The notes beneath the pieces were generated by a model. It did no database searches. It was not told the DNA's origin and saw nothing but the letters and a program-made list of their open reading frames with translations. This document shows, in pieces, positions 28,901 to 37,965 of a DNA stretch of 64,000 nucleotides. Numbering within the stretch: the stretch's first letter is position 1; each line of letters opens with the position of its first letter. The stretch is taken from the NCBI RefSeq assembly GCF_002252505.1, contig NZ_NNRL01000164.1, positions 248,001 through 312,000 of the forward strand, in the 5' to 3' direction. This DNA comes from Brucella grignonensis (GTDB lineage: Bacteria; Pseudomonadota; Alphaproteobacteria; Rhizobiales; Rhizobiaceae). The translations under genes and the position numbers were made by a program.

Positions 28901-29361
28901 ATGCGCGGAATTTCGCAATCATCAATGAGCCACGACTGGCAAAGATTGTTTCGAGCTCGCCAAGCAGCGGTGGTACCAGTCTTAATCAGGCGGTCAAACA
29001 GGATATCGATGTGTCGCGCGTCGATATTGAACGTGGGTTTTCGCTTATTGAAAAGGGTGAAGGCTATCTGAAACTTTCCAAGGGTGTGGTGCGTGGACCC
29101 TCTGTTGGTACGACCTTCCAGGGTACGCTTTATGATTCGCGCGGCAATATGTCGATCACCGGCACCTTCATGCCGGCCTATGGCGTGAACCGAATTTTTG
29201 GTGAAGTGCCAATCTTTGGCGCGCTGCTGGGCAATGGACGTGATCGCGGTTTGCTGGGGATCACCTTCAAACTTGAAGGCAGCGCAAAGCAGCCGCAGGT
29301 TATCGTGAACCCGATATCCATAATTGCACCGGGTATCTTCCGCTCTATCTTTGAATTCTGA
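25924..29361 (+). CDS. Very large AsmA-like/DUF3971 envelope protein (TamB/YhdP class)
   Basis: 1145 residues. A cytoplasmic N-terminus (RFSKREMKRIERLAAEG), one membrane helix (SLCIALVLIGGVGFVILRGG, about 50-70), then a very long beta-rich periplasmic part with repeats of the type IDGASFDLP and VRLGLAPLPLLTGKVRVAELEI. The C-terminal region (GYLKLSKGVVRGPSVGTTFQGTLYDSRGNMSITGTFMP) matches AsmA_2/YhdP-like ends. Known members bridge the inner and outer membranes and move phospholipid. TTG start with GGA four bases upstream; ATG 25966 is an alternative. It is flanked by a terminator shared with tyrS. Confidence 0.85.
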   Translation: MTDKLRKIRFSKREMKRIERLAAEGADRVVLASLRSRRSFMSWCSHAFLSLCIALVLIGGVGFVILRGGVNSELLRDEAQKSLSGVLGKDASATIGSAGLSLDQNSLVAMEARDVSIIDPKQGIEIRNIKSVRLGLAPLPLLTGKVRVAELEIDGASFDLPEQEGAGFWKSLPYDKRGYIDFDAVSEELFSTMRRNLELLRNQNTHAIGLLNTTIRFKTGDTQQSIEVQKLRLVESSGKISVAGSAVWQNKTITVDGSIDRKGQENDLDAFQIKISNLPIDLGSPEEVAPVIDGNRVNPAHFDLSGKASLALSGKAANGDNPEQVTAELAVDGIDMEIGRVTDVRGSAMLRIEHTRGSGKIEVKPSHIQLGGMNAEFNGAFGPEPDADNNTGGPSYRFEVLTSSATSMPAESTDPELPFGVKIAGRFLANQQRLQFSNLDVQTNTGELYGQGSMGFGDGSPEMIFMLRIPKMAVADAKHLWPIDVADGAREWVLKNLFGGTLKDSRIDISLAGGRFNGPGLPPPLTGEEIKADFNVSDTRFDVIGELPPVRDVTGSISVRGARTTIKLANGVAYTPDNRKASVSDGTLIIPWGPQRPVIADLDLLVSGDAAAIAEIAGKKPIDVLKNVPFKPEDATGDVKARVKVGFAVSKGAPPGTLTWNADIGFANLAISQPVGGSMVSEANGSIKVDQTAALITADAKLDGVPAKISMTEPVDRSGPAKREQKIKLELDDGSRNKLLPGLKDLFSGPMSVDLGIEENGKRHVSADLNKTQVDLPWLGWRKGSGVPAKVTFDLIKSNGSDGKLDIRNLVLTGDAFGAKGNLSIAGGDFQSADFSDIRLTRSDRLSVKATKSSGGYRVTIRGSQFDARSIIKQISDIQKKSGGSGDKSPRVVVSAQIDEVSGFNDEKLRNVAVSYENAGSKISGVSVNAVTTSGQAFVATNNEQGDARSISLQSNDAGAVLRFFDFYDKMRGGKITVGLAGQGNGPLSGQIDARNFAIINEPRLAKIVSSSPSSGGTSLNQAVKQDIDVSRVDIERGFSLIEKGEGYLKLSKGVVRGPSVGTTFQGTLYDSRGNMSITGTFMPAYGVNRIFGEVPIFGALLGNGRDRGLLGITFKLEGSAKQPQVIVNPISIIAPGIFRSIFEF

Positions 29362-29382
29362 GGTTGAGGAAATCAGCTCAAT

Positions 29383-29413
29383 AAAAAAGCCGGGCACATA
29401 GCCCGGCTTTTAT
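29383..29413. terminator. Bidirectional terminator between the AsmA-like gene and tyrS
   Basis: 11-bp stem AAAAGCCGGGC/GCCCGGCTTTT (29385-29395/29401-29411), loop ACATA. Confidence 0.9.
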
Positions 29414-29429
29414 CGTTATGAGACACGGC

Positions 29430-30683
29430 TCACGCAGGACGAATGAGCACGTGGCGCTTTTTGCCGAGCGATACCTTGATAACGCCTTGTTCGTTAAGAG
29501 CCGACGCGTTGATCGTCAGACGCGGATCGGTAACAGGCTCATCATTGATGCGAACCGCACCGCCTTCGATGTGACGGCGTGCTTCGCCGTTGGTGGCGCA
29601 GAGTTCTGCGAGCACCATCAGCGCCAGAACACCGATTCCATCATTGAGTGTCGCCTTGTGCACGCCAACCGTTGGCAGGTTCTGCGATAGCTCACCTTCT
29701 TCAAAGGTTTTGCGCGCAGTTTCCGCAGCTTCTTCGGCGGCATCACGGCCATGCAGGATAGCAGTAATCTCGGTTGCGAGGATTTTCTTCGCTTCGTTGA
29801 TTTCGGAGCCGTCGAGTGCTGCGAGCTTTGCAATCTCATCCATTGGCAGCGTGGTGTAGAGCTTCAGGAAGCGTTCTACGTCAGCATCTTCCGTGTTACG
29901 CCAGTACTGCCAGAAGTCATAGGCGCTCAGCATATCGGCATTCAGCCAGATCGCGCCACCCAGCGACTTGCCCATCTTCTGACCGGAAGCCGTGGTGAGC
30001 AGAGGCGAGGTGAGGGCGTAAAGCTGCGGCGTGCCCATACGGTGACCGAGATCTATACCGTTGATGATATTGCCCCACTGATCCGAACCACCCATCTGCA
30101 GGCGCACGCCGTAGCGCTTGTTGAGTTCAACAAAGTCATAGGCCTGAAGGATCATGTAGTTGAATTCGAGGAACGACAGCGACTGCTCGCGGTCAAGGCG
30201 CGTCTTTACCGAATCAAACGACAACATGCGATTGACCGAGAAGTGGCGACCGACATCACGCAGGAATTCGAGGTAGTTGATGTTACGCAGCCAGTCGGCA
30301 TTGTTGACCATCATGGCATCGGTCGGGCCATCACCGAAGGTCAGGTAATTCGCGAAAACGCGTTTGATACCGGCAATGTTCTCGGCAATCGTGTCTTCGG
30401 TCATCAGCTTGCGCGCTTCATCCTTGAAGGATGGATCGCCAACCATGCCTGTGCCACCACCCATAAGGGCTACAGCGCGATGACCGGTCTGCTGGAACCA
30501 GTGCAACATCATGATCTGGATCAGGCCACCGGCATGAAGGCTTGGTGCTGTAGGATCGAAGCCAATATAGGCCGTCACGGTTTCCTTGGCCAACAATTCG
30601 TCGAGGCCGCTTTCATCGGAAATCTGATGAATAAAGCCGCGCTCGGAAAGCGTGCGAAGAAAATCGGATTTAAAACCGGACAT
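29430..30683 (-). CDS. tyrS: Tyrosyl-tRNA synthetase
   Basis: 417-residue class I synthetase. The HIGH-like motif is [10 protein letters not shown] (about residues 48-57). Tyrosine-binding segments include [27 protein letters not shown], and the KMSKS loop is KMGKSLGG (about 236-243). The C-terminal S4 RNA-binding domain is seen as [30 protein letters not shown] precedes the ATG. It is divergent from anmK. Confidence 0.97.
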   Translation of the reverse strand: MSGFKSDFLRTLSERGFIHQISDESGLDELLAKETVTAYIGFDPTAPSLHAGGLIQIMMLHWFQQTGHRAVALMGGGTGMVGDPSFKDEARKLMTEDTIAENIAGIKRVFANYLTFGDGPTDAMMVNNADWLRNINYLEFLRDVGRHFSVNRMLSFDSVKTRLDREQSLSFLEFNYMILQAYDFVELNKRYGVRLQMGGSDQWGNIINGIDLGHRMGTPQLYALTSPLLTTASGQKMGKSLGGAIWLNADMLSAYDFWQYWRNTEDADVERFLKLYTTLPMDEIAKLAALDGSEINEAKKILATEITAILHGRDAAEEAAETARKTFEEGELSQNLPTVGVHKATLNDGIGVLALMVLAELCATNGEARRHIEGGAVRINDEPVTDPRLTINASALNEQGVIKVSLGKKRHVLIRPA

Positions 30684-30797
30684 GCCCTTTTCCTGACTGA
30701 TTAGGCGAGAATGGAAACAACAGTAATCAAGTGCTTACCGCCTTATGATATTTTGCCTTTAGCATCATTCAAGCGGGAATAACAAGGAAAGTCCGGT

Positions 30798-31925
30798 ATG
30801 GCCGATTTGAAACGCGCAATAGGGCTGATGAGTGGTACTTCGATGGATGGTATCGATATTGCGCTTGTGACCACCGATGGCGAACATTGGGTTGAGCGCG
30901 GCCCTTCAAGTGCTGTGTCTTATTCAGATGGATTTCGTGCGCGGTTGAAGGCGGCACTTGTTGACGCGCGCAGTATCACCGATCGCAATGAGCGCCCCGG
31001 CATTCTCAAACAACTCGAGCATGACCAGACATTACTGCATGCTGTCGCCATTCAGGATTTTCTGCATGAGTATGCATTGCAGCCCGAGGAAATCGATGTA
31101 ATCGGCTTCCATGGGCAAACCGTGTTGCACCGACCGCGGGAAGCTCTGACTGTTCAGATTGGCGATGGACCACTCCTGGCTGCCGAAACAGGTATTCCTG
31201 TTGTTTATGATATGCGTGCTGAAGATATGCGGCATGGCGGCGAAGGTGCGCCGCTGATTCCCGCTTATCACGCAGCGCTTGCAGCCAATCTTCCGTTTGG
31301 TCTCGAGGGACCTGTCGTCTTCGTCAATATCGGCGGAATTTCCAATCTGACCTATGTGGACAAAGGTGATGTGCTGATCGCTTACGATAGTGGACCGGGC
31401 AATATGTTGATCGATCAATGGATGGAGTTGCACGGGCAGGGCAGCTTTGACCCGGGCGGCATTACAGCCATGAGTGGTAGCGTCGACGATGTTCTGGCCG
31501 CTCGATATCTCGATCATGAATTTTTCAAAGGAAATCATCGCCGGTCGCTGGATCGCGGCGATTTTATTGTGCTTGCAAAAGACGAGGCCTCCGTCGAGAC
31601 AGGAGCCCGTACGCTTGCTTATGTCAGTGCTGCTGCAATCTTGCGTTCGGCATCACATTTGCCGTCACGGCCACGTACTTATGTTGTGAGTGGCGGCGGA
31701 CGTAAGAACGGAGCGATCATGACAGAACTGAGCGCACTTGCCGAGCGCGAAGGCGCACGCGTGCTTGATGCAGATAATGCAGGTTTTGATGGTGATGCAA
31801 TGGAAGCAGAAGCCTGGGGCTATCTCGCCGTACGTTCGCTACGCGGTTTGCCACTAACCTATCCAACGACAACTGGTTGCGATAAACCCGTTTCAGGTGG
31901 TGTTTTGGCGTCCGTAGACAAATAA
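30798..31925 (+). CDS. anmK: Anhydro-N-acetylmuramic acid kinase
   Basis: 375-residue sugar kinase that cleaves and phosphorylates anhydroMurNAc to MurNAc-6-phosphate in peptidoglycan recycling. The signature [15 protein letters not shown] is at residues about 10-24. [13 protein letters not shown] and [13 protein letters not shown] are conserved, and the catalytic Asp lies in [22 protein letters not shown] lies nine bases before the ATG. It shares an intergenic region with tyrS, an arrangement common in Rhizobiales. Confidence 0.96.
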   Translation: MADLKRAIGLMSGTSMDGIDIALVTTDGEHWVERGPSSAVSYSDGFRARLKAALVDARSITDRNERPGILKQLEHDQTLLHAVAIQDFLHEYALQPEEIDVIGFHGQTVLHRPREALTVQIGDGPLLAAETGIPVVYDMRAEDMRHGGEGAPLIPAYHAALAANLPFGLEGPVVFVNIGGISNLTYVDKGDVLIAYDSGPGNMLIDQWMELHGQGSFDPGGITAMSGSVDDVLAARYLDHEFFKGNHRRSLDRGDFIVLAKDEASVETGARTLAYVSAAAILRSASHLPSRPRTYVVSGGGRKNGAIMTELSALAEREGARVLDADNAGFDGDAMEAEAWGYLAVRSLRGLPLTYPTTTGCDKPVSGGVLASVDK

Positions 31926-31960
31926 AAAATCCGGCGAGACAGCTCGCCGGATTTTGTTTT
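31926..31960. terminator. Bidirectional terminator between anmK and the hydrolase gene
   Basis: 13-bp perfect stem AAAATCCGGCGAG/CTCGCCGGATTTT (31926-31938/31943-31955) with loop ACAG. Confidence 0.92.
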
Positions 31961-31968
31961 TTAGCGTA

Positions 31969-32643
31969 TTAGCGCAGGCGCTTGGGACGAACTTCCACCA
32001 GTTCGCCAGCAAGACGACGATCCAGATATTCAGAGCATTCTTCGATGAGCAGATCGCTTTGGCCTGAGAAGAAGTGGTTCGCGCCAGCAAGCGTGTTCTG
32101 GGTAATGGTGATACCCTTCTGCGTCTTGAGCTTATCCACCAGCCCCTGAACATCCTTTGGCGGTGCTACCTTGTCCTGATCGCCGTGGATGATCAGACCA
32201 GAGGATGGGCAAGGCGCCAGGAACGAGAAGTCATACGTGTTTGGCTGCGGTGCGACCGAGATAAATCCTTCGATTTCCGGACGGCGCATCAGAAGCTGCA
32301 TGCCAATCCACGAACCGAAAGAATAACCGGCGACCCAGCAATTCTTGGAATCGGGGTGCAGCGCCTGTACCCAGTCGAGTGCGCTTGCTGCGTCCGACAA
32401 CTCACCTGCACCATGATCGAATTCGCCCTGGCTACGTCCGATACCGCGGAAGTTGAAGCGAAGTGTCGTAAAACCGCGCTGCTGGAACATGTAGAACAGA
32501 TCATAGACGATCTTGTTGTTCATGGTTCCTCCGAACTGCGGATGCGGATGCAGGATCAGGGCGATAGGCGCATTCTTTTCCCGGGAAGGCTGATAGCGGC
32601 CTTCGAGGCGTCCGGCAGGGCCGTTAAAAATGACTTCAGGCAT
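31969..32643 (-). CDS. Alpha/beta hydrolase (esterase-like)
   Basis: 224 residues with the alpha/beta hydrolase core. The oxyanion/HPHP segment is LILHPHPQFGGTMNNK, the strand-turn block RFNFRGIGRSQGEFDHG follows, and the nucleophile elbow is GYSFGSW (Ser at about 108). The acid is in HGDQDKVAPP and the histidine in NTLAGANHFF. It is a small one-domain hydrolase of the YsgA/COG2945 group, found next to suf clusters in this lineage. The substrate is unknown. GGAG lies five bases before the ATG. It is divergent from the suf operon. Confidence 0.9.
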   Translation of the reverse strand: MPEVIFNGPAGRLEGRYQPSREKNAPIALILHPHPQFGGTMNNKIVYDLFYMFQQRGFTTLRFNFRGIGRSQGEFDHGAGELSDAASALDWVQALHPDSKNCWVAGYSFGSWIGMQLLMRRPEIEGFISVAPQPNTYDFSFLAPCPSSGLIIHGDQDKVAPPKDVQGLVDKLKTQKGITITQNTLAGANHFFSGQSDLLIEECSEYLDRRLAGELVEVRPKRLR

Positions 32644-32736
32644 GTGTACTCCGCTTGTGATCGGAAGATCGGCTTCAGGGTGGCAAACTTGACGTAGGAG
32701 TGCGCCGCTTCTAGAACCGATTTGAAATTTCGTTAG

Positions 32737-32754
32737 ACTGAACCAAAGTTCAGT
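32737..32754. promoter_or_regulatory. Palindromic candidate operator upstream of sufS2
   Basis: ACTGAAC-CAAA-GTTCAGT, a perfect 7-bp inverted repeat, lies in the divergent promoter region of the hydrolase and the sufS2 gene. It has half-sites TGA/TCA like RirA boxes but an 8-base, not 9-base, spacer. The regulator is unknown. Confidence 0.55.
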
Positions 32755-32868
32755 ACCTAATGTGGCTTAATAGGCTTTTCCTGATTGAAAATTCAAGAAA
32801 ATTGCGCGCGAACTGCGTGCGAATAGCATGCTAAGCCACTTTAAGATGTTGCTTAGGAGATAGTATCG

Positions 32869-34035
32869 GTGATCGGAACCGGCAAGAGGCTCTATCTGGA
32901 CTATAATGCCAGTGCGCCTTTACTTGATGAAGCGCGCAATGCGGTCATCGAGGCATTGGGCATTCCTGGCAATCCGTCATCTGTGCATCGTGAAGGCCGG
33001 GCCGCACGTGGGCTTGTTGAAGCTGCGCGCCGCAGTGTTGCTGCGCTGGTCAATGCCAAGTCTGATCATGTTTTCTTCACGTCAGGCGCCACCGAAGCTG
33101 CATCGACGTTGTTGACACCTCATTACATGATGGGCCGCGCGCCGGTGCGTCTGTCGCATCTTTATGTGAGTGCGACAGAGCACCCATGCATACTTGCCGG
33201 CGGACAATTTCCAGCTGAAAATATCACCATACTTGCTGTTGATGAAAACGGCATCCTGAAGCTGGACGCCCTGCAACAGGTATTGGAAGCGCATGATAAG
33301 AGCGCAGGCTTGCCGCTCGTTGCCGTTCAAGTTGCAAATAACGAGACCGGCGTTATTCAGCCTGTTCGCGAAATCGCGACACTGGTCAAAGCCGCAGGCG
33401 GAATTTTCGTCGTTGATGCAGTGCAGGCTGCTGGACGTATTAAATTAGATATTACAGATAATTGCGGAGATTATCTGATAATTTCCTCACATAAGATCGG
33501 CGGCCCCAAAGGCGTCGGCGCTGTGATCGCGATCTCCGATCTCATGATGCCAAAGGCGCTGGTTCGTGGCGGCGGTCAGGAAAAGGGACATCGTGCGGGC
33601 ACAGAAGCGCTCCCTCTCATTGCTGGCTTTGGGGCTGCTGCAGATATTGCAGCCACGCGACTGAACGGCAATGGCTGGTCATTCGAAGCACGTGACAGGC
33701 TTGAAGCGGGGCTCATGGATATCGCGCCGAGTGCCACGATCCACGGCAATTCCGTTGATCGTCTGCCGAACACGACGTTTTTCTCGCTGGACGGTCAAAA
33801 GGCTGAAACTGTTCAGATCGCATTCGACCTTGGTGGAATCGCGCTTTCTGCCGGATCTGCATGTTCTTCCGGCAAGGTTGGTCCGAGCCATGTATTGGCT
33901 GCGATGGGGCATGAAGATGGTCCGGGCGCGATCCGCGTTTCGCTTGAACCGAATGTTTCAATAGAATCTGTCGACCAGTTTCTTGATGTTCTGCGCAAAA
34001 TTGTTGCCCGTCACGAGCGCTCAAAGGCCGGTTAA
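32869..34035 (+). CDS. Cysteine desulfurase, first gene of the suf operon (SufS2/NifS-like)
   Basis: 388-residue PLP enzyme that moves sulfur from cysteine to assembly proteins. YLDYNASAPL near the N-terminus and PLP Lys in DYLIISSHKIGGPKGVGA (about residue 208) are typical. The long mobile loop with catalytic Cys is ALSAGSACSSGKVGPS, marking the group I (NifS/IscS) type rather than SufS. GTG start preceded by AGGAG. It precedes sufB as in the Agrobacterium order sufS2-B-C-D-S1-X-A. Confidence 0.93.
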   Translation: MIGTGKRLYLDYNASAPLLDEARNAVIEALGIPGNPSSVHREGRAARGLVEAARRSVAALVNAKSDHVFFTSGATEAASTLLTPHYMMGRAPVRLSHLYVSATEHPCILAGGQFPAENITILAVDENGILKLDALQQVLEAHDKSAGLPLVAVQVANNETGVIQPVREIATLVKAAGGIFVVDAVQAAGRIKLDITDNCGDYLIISSHKIGGPKGVGAVIAISDLMMPKALVRGGGQEKGHRAGTEALPLIAGFGAAADIAATRLNGNGWSFEARDRLEAGLMDIAPSATIHGNSVDRLPNTTFFSLDGQKAETVQIAFDLGGIALSAGSACSSGKVGPSHVLAAMGHEDGPGAIRVSLEPNVSIESVDQFLDVLRKIVARHERSKAG

Positions 34036-34110
34036 ACGCCTAATCGGGCTTGTCGTCGTAAATTATTCTTGAATTTTACCCGCAAATTTAAAGCCGGGCT
34101 TGAAATTAAG

Positions 34111-34127
34111 TTTAGAAGGGTTTTAAA
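34111..34127. promoter_or_regulatory. Candidate Irr binding site (ICE box) upstream of sufB
   Basis: TTTAGAA-GGG-TTTTAAA matches the rhizobial iron-control element TTTAGAA-N3-TTCTAAA with one mismatch. A TATATT at 34144-34149 would be the -10 element, which puts the box over the -35 region and suggests repression under low iron/haem. Confidence 0.7.
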
Positions 34128-34227
34128 GAAGCGTCACGCACACTATATTGCGGCGAGGATAGCGACTATCATCGCCCTGACGTTTGCAACTGTCGGACCT
34201 TGAATCTGACGAGGATGGAGAACGCCA

Positions 34228-35751
34228 ATGCCTGCAGTGCAGGAGACCATTGATCAGGTTCGCGGCTTGGACGTGGACCAGTATAAATACGGCTTCGAAA
34301 CAACCATCGAAGCTGAAAAGGCCCCAAAAGGCCTTAACGAAGATATCATTCGCTTCATTTCCGCCAAGAAAGATGAGCCGGAATGGATGCTTGAGTGGCG
34401 TCTGAAGGCCTATGAGCGCTGGCTCACCATGGAAGAGCCATCATGGGCGCGCGTGGATTATCCAAAGATCGATTTCCAGGATGCGTATTATTACGCGGCC
34501 CCTAAGAATCAGACCGGCCCTAAGTCGCTGGATGAAGTCGATCCGGAATTGCTTCGCACCTACGAGAAGCTCGGTATTCCTCTGCGCGAGCAGGAAATCC
34601 TTGCGGGCGTTCGCAAACAGGGCGACCCAAGCGAAATCGACGGCAATCCATCGGACAATGTCTATGCATCTGGCCGCGTGGCTGTTGATGCGGTGTTCGA
34701 CAGTGTTTCGGTTGTCACGACGTTTAAGGCAGAGCTTGCCAAAGCGGGCGTGATTTTCTGCTCGATCTCGGAAGCCATTCGTGAGCATCCTGAACTGGTT
34801 CAGAAGTATCTGGCTTCTGTCGTTCCCGTTTCGGACAACTATTATGCGACGTTGAACTCGGCTGTCTTCACGGATGGTTCGTTCGTCTACGTGCCGAAGG
34901 GCGTTCGCTGCCCGATGGAGCTTTCGACCTATTTCCGTATTAATGAGAAGAATACGGGCCAGTTCGAACGCACGCTGATCATCGCGGAAGAAGGCGCTTA
35001 CGTCTCCTATCTCGAAGGCTGCACCGCACCACAGCGCGACGAAAACCAGCTCCACGCAGCAGTCGTTGAACTGATCGCGCTCGATAATGCCGAGATCAAG
35101 TATTCGACTGTTCAGAACTGGTATCCGGGCGATAGCAGCGGTAAGGGCGGCATCTATAACTTCGTCACCAAGCGTGGCGATTGCCGTGGCGACAATTCCA
35201 AGATTTCGTGGACGCAGGTCGAAACCGGCTCCGCAATCACCTGGAAATACCCATCTTGCATTCTGCGTGGCGATAATTCGCGTGGCGAGTTTTACTCGAT
35301 TGCCGTTTCCAACGGCTATCAGCAGATCGACAGCGGCACCAAGATGATCCACCTCGGCAAGAACACGTCGAGCCGCATCATCTCCAAGGGTATTTCGGCA
35401 GGCAATTCCAACAATACCTATCGCGGACAGGTTTCAGCCCATCGTAAGGCTGAAAATGCCCGTAACTTCACCCAGTGCGACTCGCTCCTGATCGGCAATG
35501 ATTGCGGTGCGCATACTGTGCCTTATATCGAGGCGAAAAATGCCACAGCACAGTTTGAGCACGAGGCAACCACCTCCAAGATTTCCGAAGACCAGCTGTT
35601 CTACGTTATGCAGCGCGGTATTCCGGAAGAGGAGGCAATCGCCCTCATCGTCAATGGTTTTGTGAAGGAAGTTATTCAGGAACTGCCAATGGAATTCGCC
35701 GTCGAGGCGCAGAAGTTGATTGGCATTTCGCTTGAAGGCAGCGTCGGTTAA
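34228..35751 (+). CDS. sufB: Fe-S cluster assembly scaffold SufB
   Basis: 507-residue scaffold component of SufBCD, which builds [4Fe-4S] clusters. Family blocks: [75 protein letters not shown]-like [16 protein letters not shown] and the core [22 protein letters not shown] with conserved Cys. Its start has GGAG upstream. It is separated from sufS2 by 192 bases containing an iron box, so it probably has its own promoter. Confidence 0.97.
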   Translation: MPAVQETIDQVRGLDVDQYKYGFETTIEAEKAPKGLNEDIIRFISAKKDEPEWMLEWRLKAYERWLTMEEPSWARVDYPKIDFQDAYYYAAPKNQTGPKSLDEVDPELLRTYEKLGIPLREQEILAGVRKQGDPSEIDGNPSDNVYASGRVAVDAVFDSVSVVTTFKAELAKAGVIFCSISEAIREHPELVQKYLASVVPVSDNYYATLNSAVFTDGSFVYVPKGVRCPMELSTYFRINEKNTGQFERTLIIAEEGAYVSYLEGCTAPQRDENQLHAAVVELIALDNAEIKYSTVQNWYPGDSSGKGGIYNFVTKRGDCRGDNSKISWTQVETGSAITWKYPSCILRGDNSRGEFYSIAVSNGYQQIDSGTKMIHLGKNTSSRIISKGISAGNSNNTYRGQVSAHRKAENARNFTQCDSLLIGNDCGAHTVPYIEAKNATAQFEHEATTSKISEDQLFYVMQRGIPEEEAIALIVNGFVKEVIQELPMEFAVEAQKLIGISLEGSVG

Positions 35752-35855
35752 TCCGGCGCGCTTTACTGCCTTACCACATCCGATTTTCTGGCCAGCCCTT
35801 TAACTGGCATAAGCAGCTCTTCGTGAGGCTGCGCTGAGAGACAAGGTTTACACCC

Positions 35856-36611
35856 ATGCTTGAGATCAAGAACCTTCATGCAAAGATCGCTGACACGGAT
35901 ACAGAAATCATCCGTGGTCTGAACCTGACCGTAAACAAGGGCGAAGTCGCCGCCATTATGGGCCCGAACGGCTCGGGCAAGTCGACGTTGTCCTATATCC
36001 TCGCAGGTCGCGATGATTATGAAGTGACCGAAGGCGACATTCTTTACAACGGCGAGTCGATCCTTGAGCTCGACCCAGCCGAACGTGCTGCCAAGGGCAT
36101 CTTCCTTGCGTTCCAGTATCCGATGGAAATTCCAGGCGTTGCTACGATGGAGTTCCTCAAGGTTGCGATGAACAGCCAGCGCAAGGCGCGTGGCGAAGCT
36201 GAGCTCAAGATCCCTGAATTCATCAAGCGCGTCAAAGACGTTGCTGGTGGCCTCAACATCGACATGAATATGCTCAAGCGTCCACTGAATGTTGGTTTCT
36301 CGGGCGGTGAAAAGAAGCGCGCAGAAATCCTGCAGATGCAGCTTCTCGAACCAAGCCTTTGCGTACTCGACGAAACCGATTCCGGCCTCGACATCGATGC
36401 GCTGAAGATCGTCTCGGATGGTGTGAATGCACTCCGTTCGCCTGACCGTGCCGTGATCGTGATTACGCACTATCAGCGCTTGCTCGAATATATCGTGCCG
36501 GACAGCGTTCATGTTCTTTACAAGGGACAGGTCATCAAGTCGGGCGACAAGAATCTTGCTCTTCATCTTGAAGAAAATGGTTATGCCGACGTAATCGGCG
36601 AAGTTGCCTGA
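35856..36611 (+). CDS. sufC: Fe-S cluster assembly ATPase SufC
   Basis: 251-residue ABC-type ATPase of SufBC2D. Walker A is GPNGSGKST (about 36-44), the signature motif is FSGGEKKR, Walker B is LCVLDETDSGLDID, and the switch His is in VIVITHYQR. The FQYPMEIPGV Q-loop is typical. It works in the cytoplasm and not in transport. Confidence 0.97.
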   Translation: MLEIKNLHAKIADTDTEIIRGLNLTVNKGEVAAIMGPNGSGKSTLSYILAGRDDYEVTEGDILYNGESILELDPAERAAKGIFLAFQYPMEIPGVATMEFLKVAMNSQRKARGEAELKIPEFIKRVKDVAGGLNIDMNMLKRPLNVGFSGGEKKRAEILQMQLLEPSLCVLDETDSGLDIDALKIVSDGVNALRSPDRAVIVITHYQRLLEYIVPDSVHVLYKGQVIKSGDKNLALHLEENGYADVIGEVA

Positions 36612-36624
36612 GGAGGGATGGATC

Positions 36625-37902
36625 ATGAATATCCAGACCGCTCCAACTGCAAAGCCAAAGACGTCGGCGGAAAGCGCGCTGATCGATAGCTTCGCCACCC
36701 GTATGGGCGAATTGCCGGGCAATGGTGATGTCGTTGTCGCTCGCGACAACGCGTTGGAATCGCTGAAAGTGCATGGTCTTCCGTCTCGCCGTATCGAAAG
36801 CTGGCATTACACGGATTTTCGTACGCTTCTCAAAGGCGTTGCTGACTTCAATTCGGCTGCAGGAACCAATGCGCTTCCAGCGCTGCTCGCAGGCTCATCA
36901 ATCATTGCCGCAAGCAATGGTGTAGCACTCGACGCAAAGGCTCCGGAAGGTGTGGCCCTGACTGCTGTGCGCGATGCGCTTGCTGATGGATCGCTTGTTC
37001 CACAGCTTACCGTTCGCGGCACCGATGATACGATCGGCCAGATCAATGCTGCCTATGTCAGCGATGGCTGGGCTGTTTCGATTGCCGATGACACGGAGCT
37101 TGAAGCGCCGCTGGAACTGCAGAACATCCAGACGACCGGGCAGGGCCATACGCGCTTCCCAGTCGAAATTGGTTCAAACGTCAAGGCAACGATCATTGAG
37201 CGTCAGTCGGGTGGTGAAGGCGATGCTTTCTCGACCTCTGTCAGCCATGTGACTGTCGGTGACGGCGCTGATGTTATCTGGGTTATCCTGCGTGATTTCG
37301 GTCAGGCAACACAGCTTGCCCAGTTTAACGCAACCATTGGCGCAGGATCGAAGCTTACGCTTTACATCGTCAATGCTGGTGGCAAACTGGTTCGCCAGGA
37401 AGTGCATCTGACAGTGGCGGGTGAAGATTCGGATTTCGAACTTCGAGGCCTCAACCTTCTGGCGGACGATTCTCACACCGACATCACCATGACGGTGGCG
37501 CATCAGGTCGAAAATACACGTTCGACACAGATCATTCGTAACGTGGTCAAGGATCGCGCACGCGGCGTTTTCCAGGGCATGATCCGTGTTGCACAGATCG
37601 CTCAGAAAACCGATGCGCGCATGGCCTGCAACACGTTGCTGCTGTCTGATGATGGCGAGTTTGATGCGAAACCAGAGCTGGAAATTTTTGCGGATGACGT
37701 GGCTTGCGGCCATGGTGCGACGGTTACAGAGCTTTCCAAAGACTATCTCTTCTATCTGATGGCACGCGGTGTTCCTGAAAACGAAGCCCGCGGCCTGTTG
37801 ATCAAAGCATTCATCGCTGAGATCATTGAAGAGCTGGAAAACGAAGCTCTCGTCGAGGCACTGGAAGATGTGCTTTCGAACTGGCTTTCAGCCCACGCTT
37901 GA
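36625..37902 (+). CDS. sufD: Fe-S cluster assembly protein SufD
   Basis: 425-residue SufB paralogue that pairs with it. Start at ATG 36625 preceded by GGAGG; the frame stays open to 36604 over the sufC end. Conserved blocks: RIESWHYTDFRTLL, the beta-helix core DFELRGLNLLADDSHTDITMTV, VKDRARGVFQGMIRVAQIAQKTDARMACNTLLLS and the C-terminal DVACGHGATVTELSKDYLFYLMARG. The cysteine/histidine pair (ACGHG) is the partner region for cluster formation. A hairpin follows before sufS. Confidence 0.96.
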   Translation: MNIQTAPTAKPKTSAESALIDSFATRMGELPGNGDVVVARDNALESLKVHGLPSRRIESWHYTDFRTLLKGVADFNSAAGTNALPALLAGSSIIAASNGVALDAKAPEGVALTAVRDALADGSLVPQLTVRGTDDTIGQINAAYVSDGWAVSIADDTELEAPLELQNIQTTGQGHTRFPVEIGSNVKATIIERQSGGEGDAFSTSVSHVTVGDGADVIWVILRDFGQATQLAQFNATIGAGSKLTLYIVNAGGKLVRQEVHLTVAGEDSDFELRGLNLLADDSHTDITMTVAHQVENTRSTQIIRNVVKDRARGVFQGMIRVAQIAQKTDARMACNTLLLSDDGEFDAKPELEIFADDVACGHGATVTELSKDYLFYLMARGVPENEARGLLIKAFIAEIIEELENEALVEALEDVLSNWLSAHA

Positions 37903-37910
37903 ATAAATAA

Positions 37911-37939
37911 GGCGGAGTGGATTGTTCACTCCGCCTTTT
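37911..37939 (+). terminator. Intercistronic terminator-like hairpin between sufD and sufS
   Basis: 9-bp perfect stem GGCGGAGTG/CACTCCGCC (37911-37919/37927-37935) with loop GATTGTT, then TTTT. It lies inside the suf operon, nine bases after the sufD stop, so it may set partial termination or mRNA stability. Confidence 0.8.
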
Positions 37940-37965
37940 CTGCCTGAATGGTAGAAGGAACGATC

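Noticed and set aside
36604..36624. Earlier in-frame start for sufD inside the sufC end
   Set aside because: It would use TTG with no ribosome site, while ATG 36625 is preceded by GGAGG.
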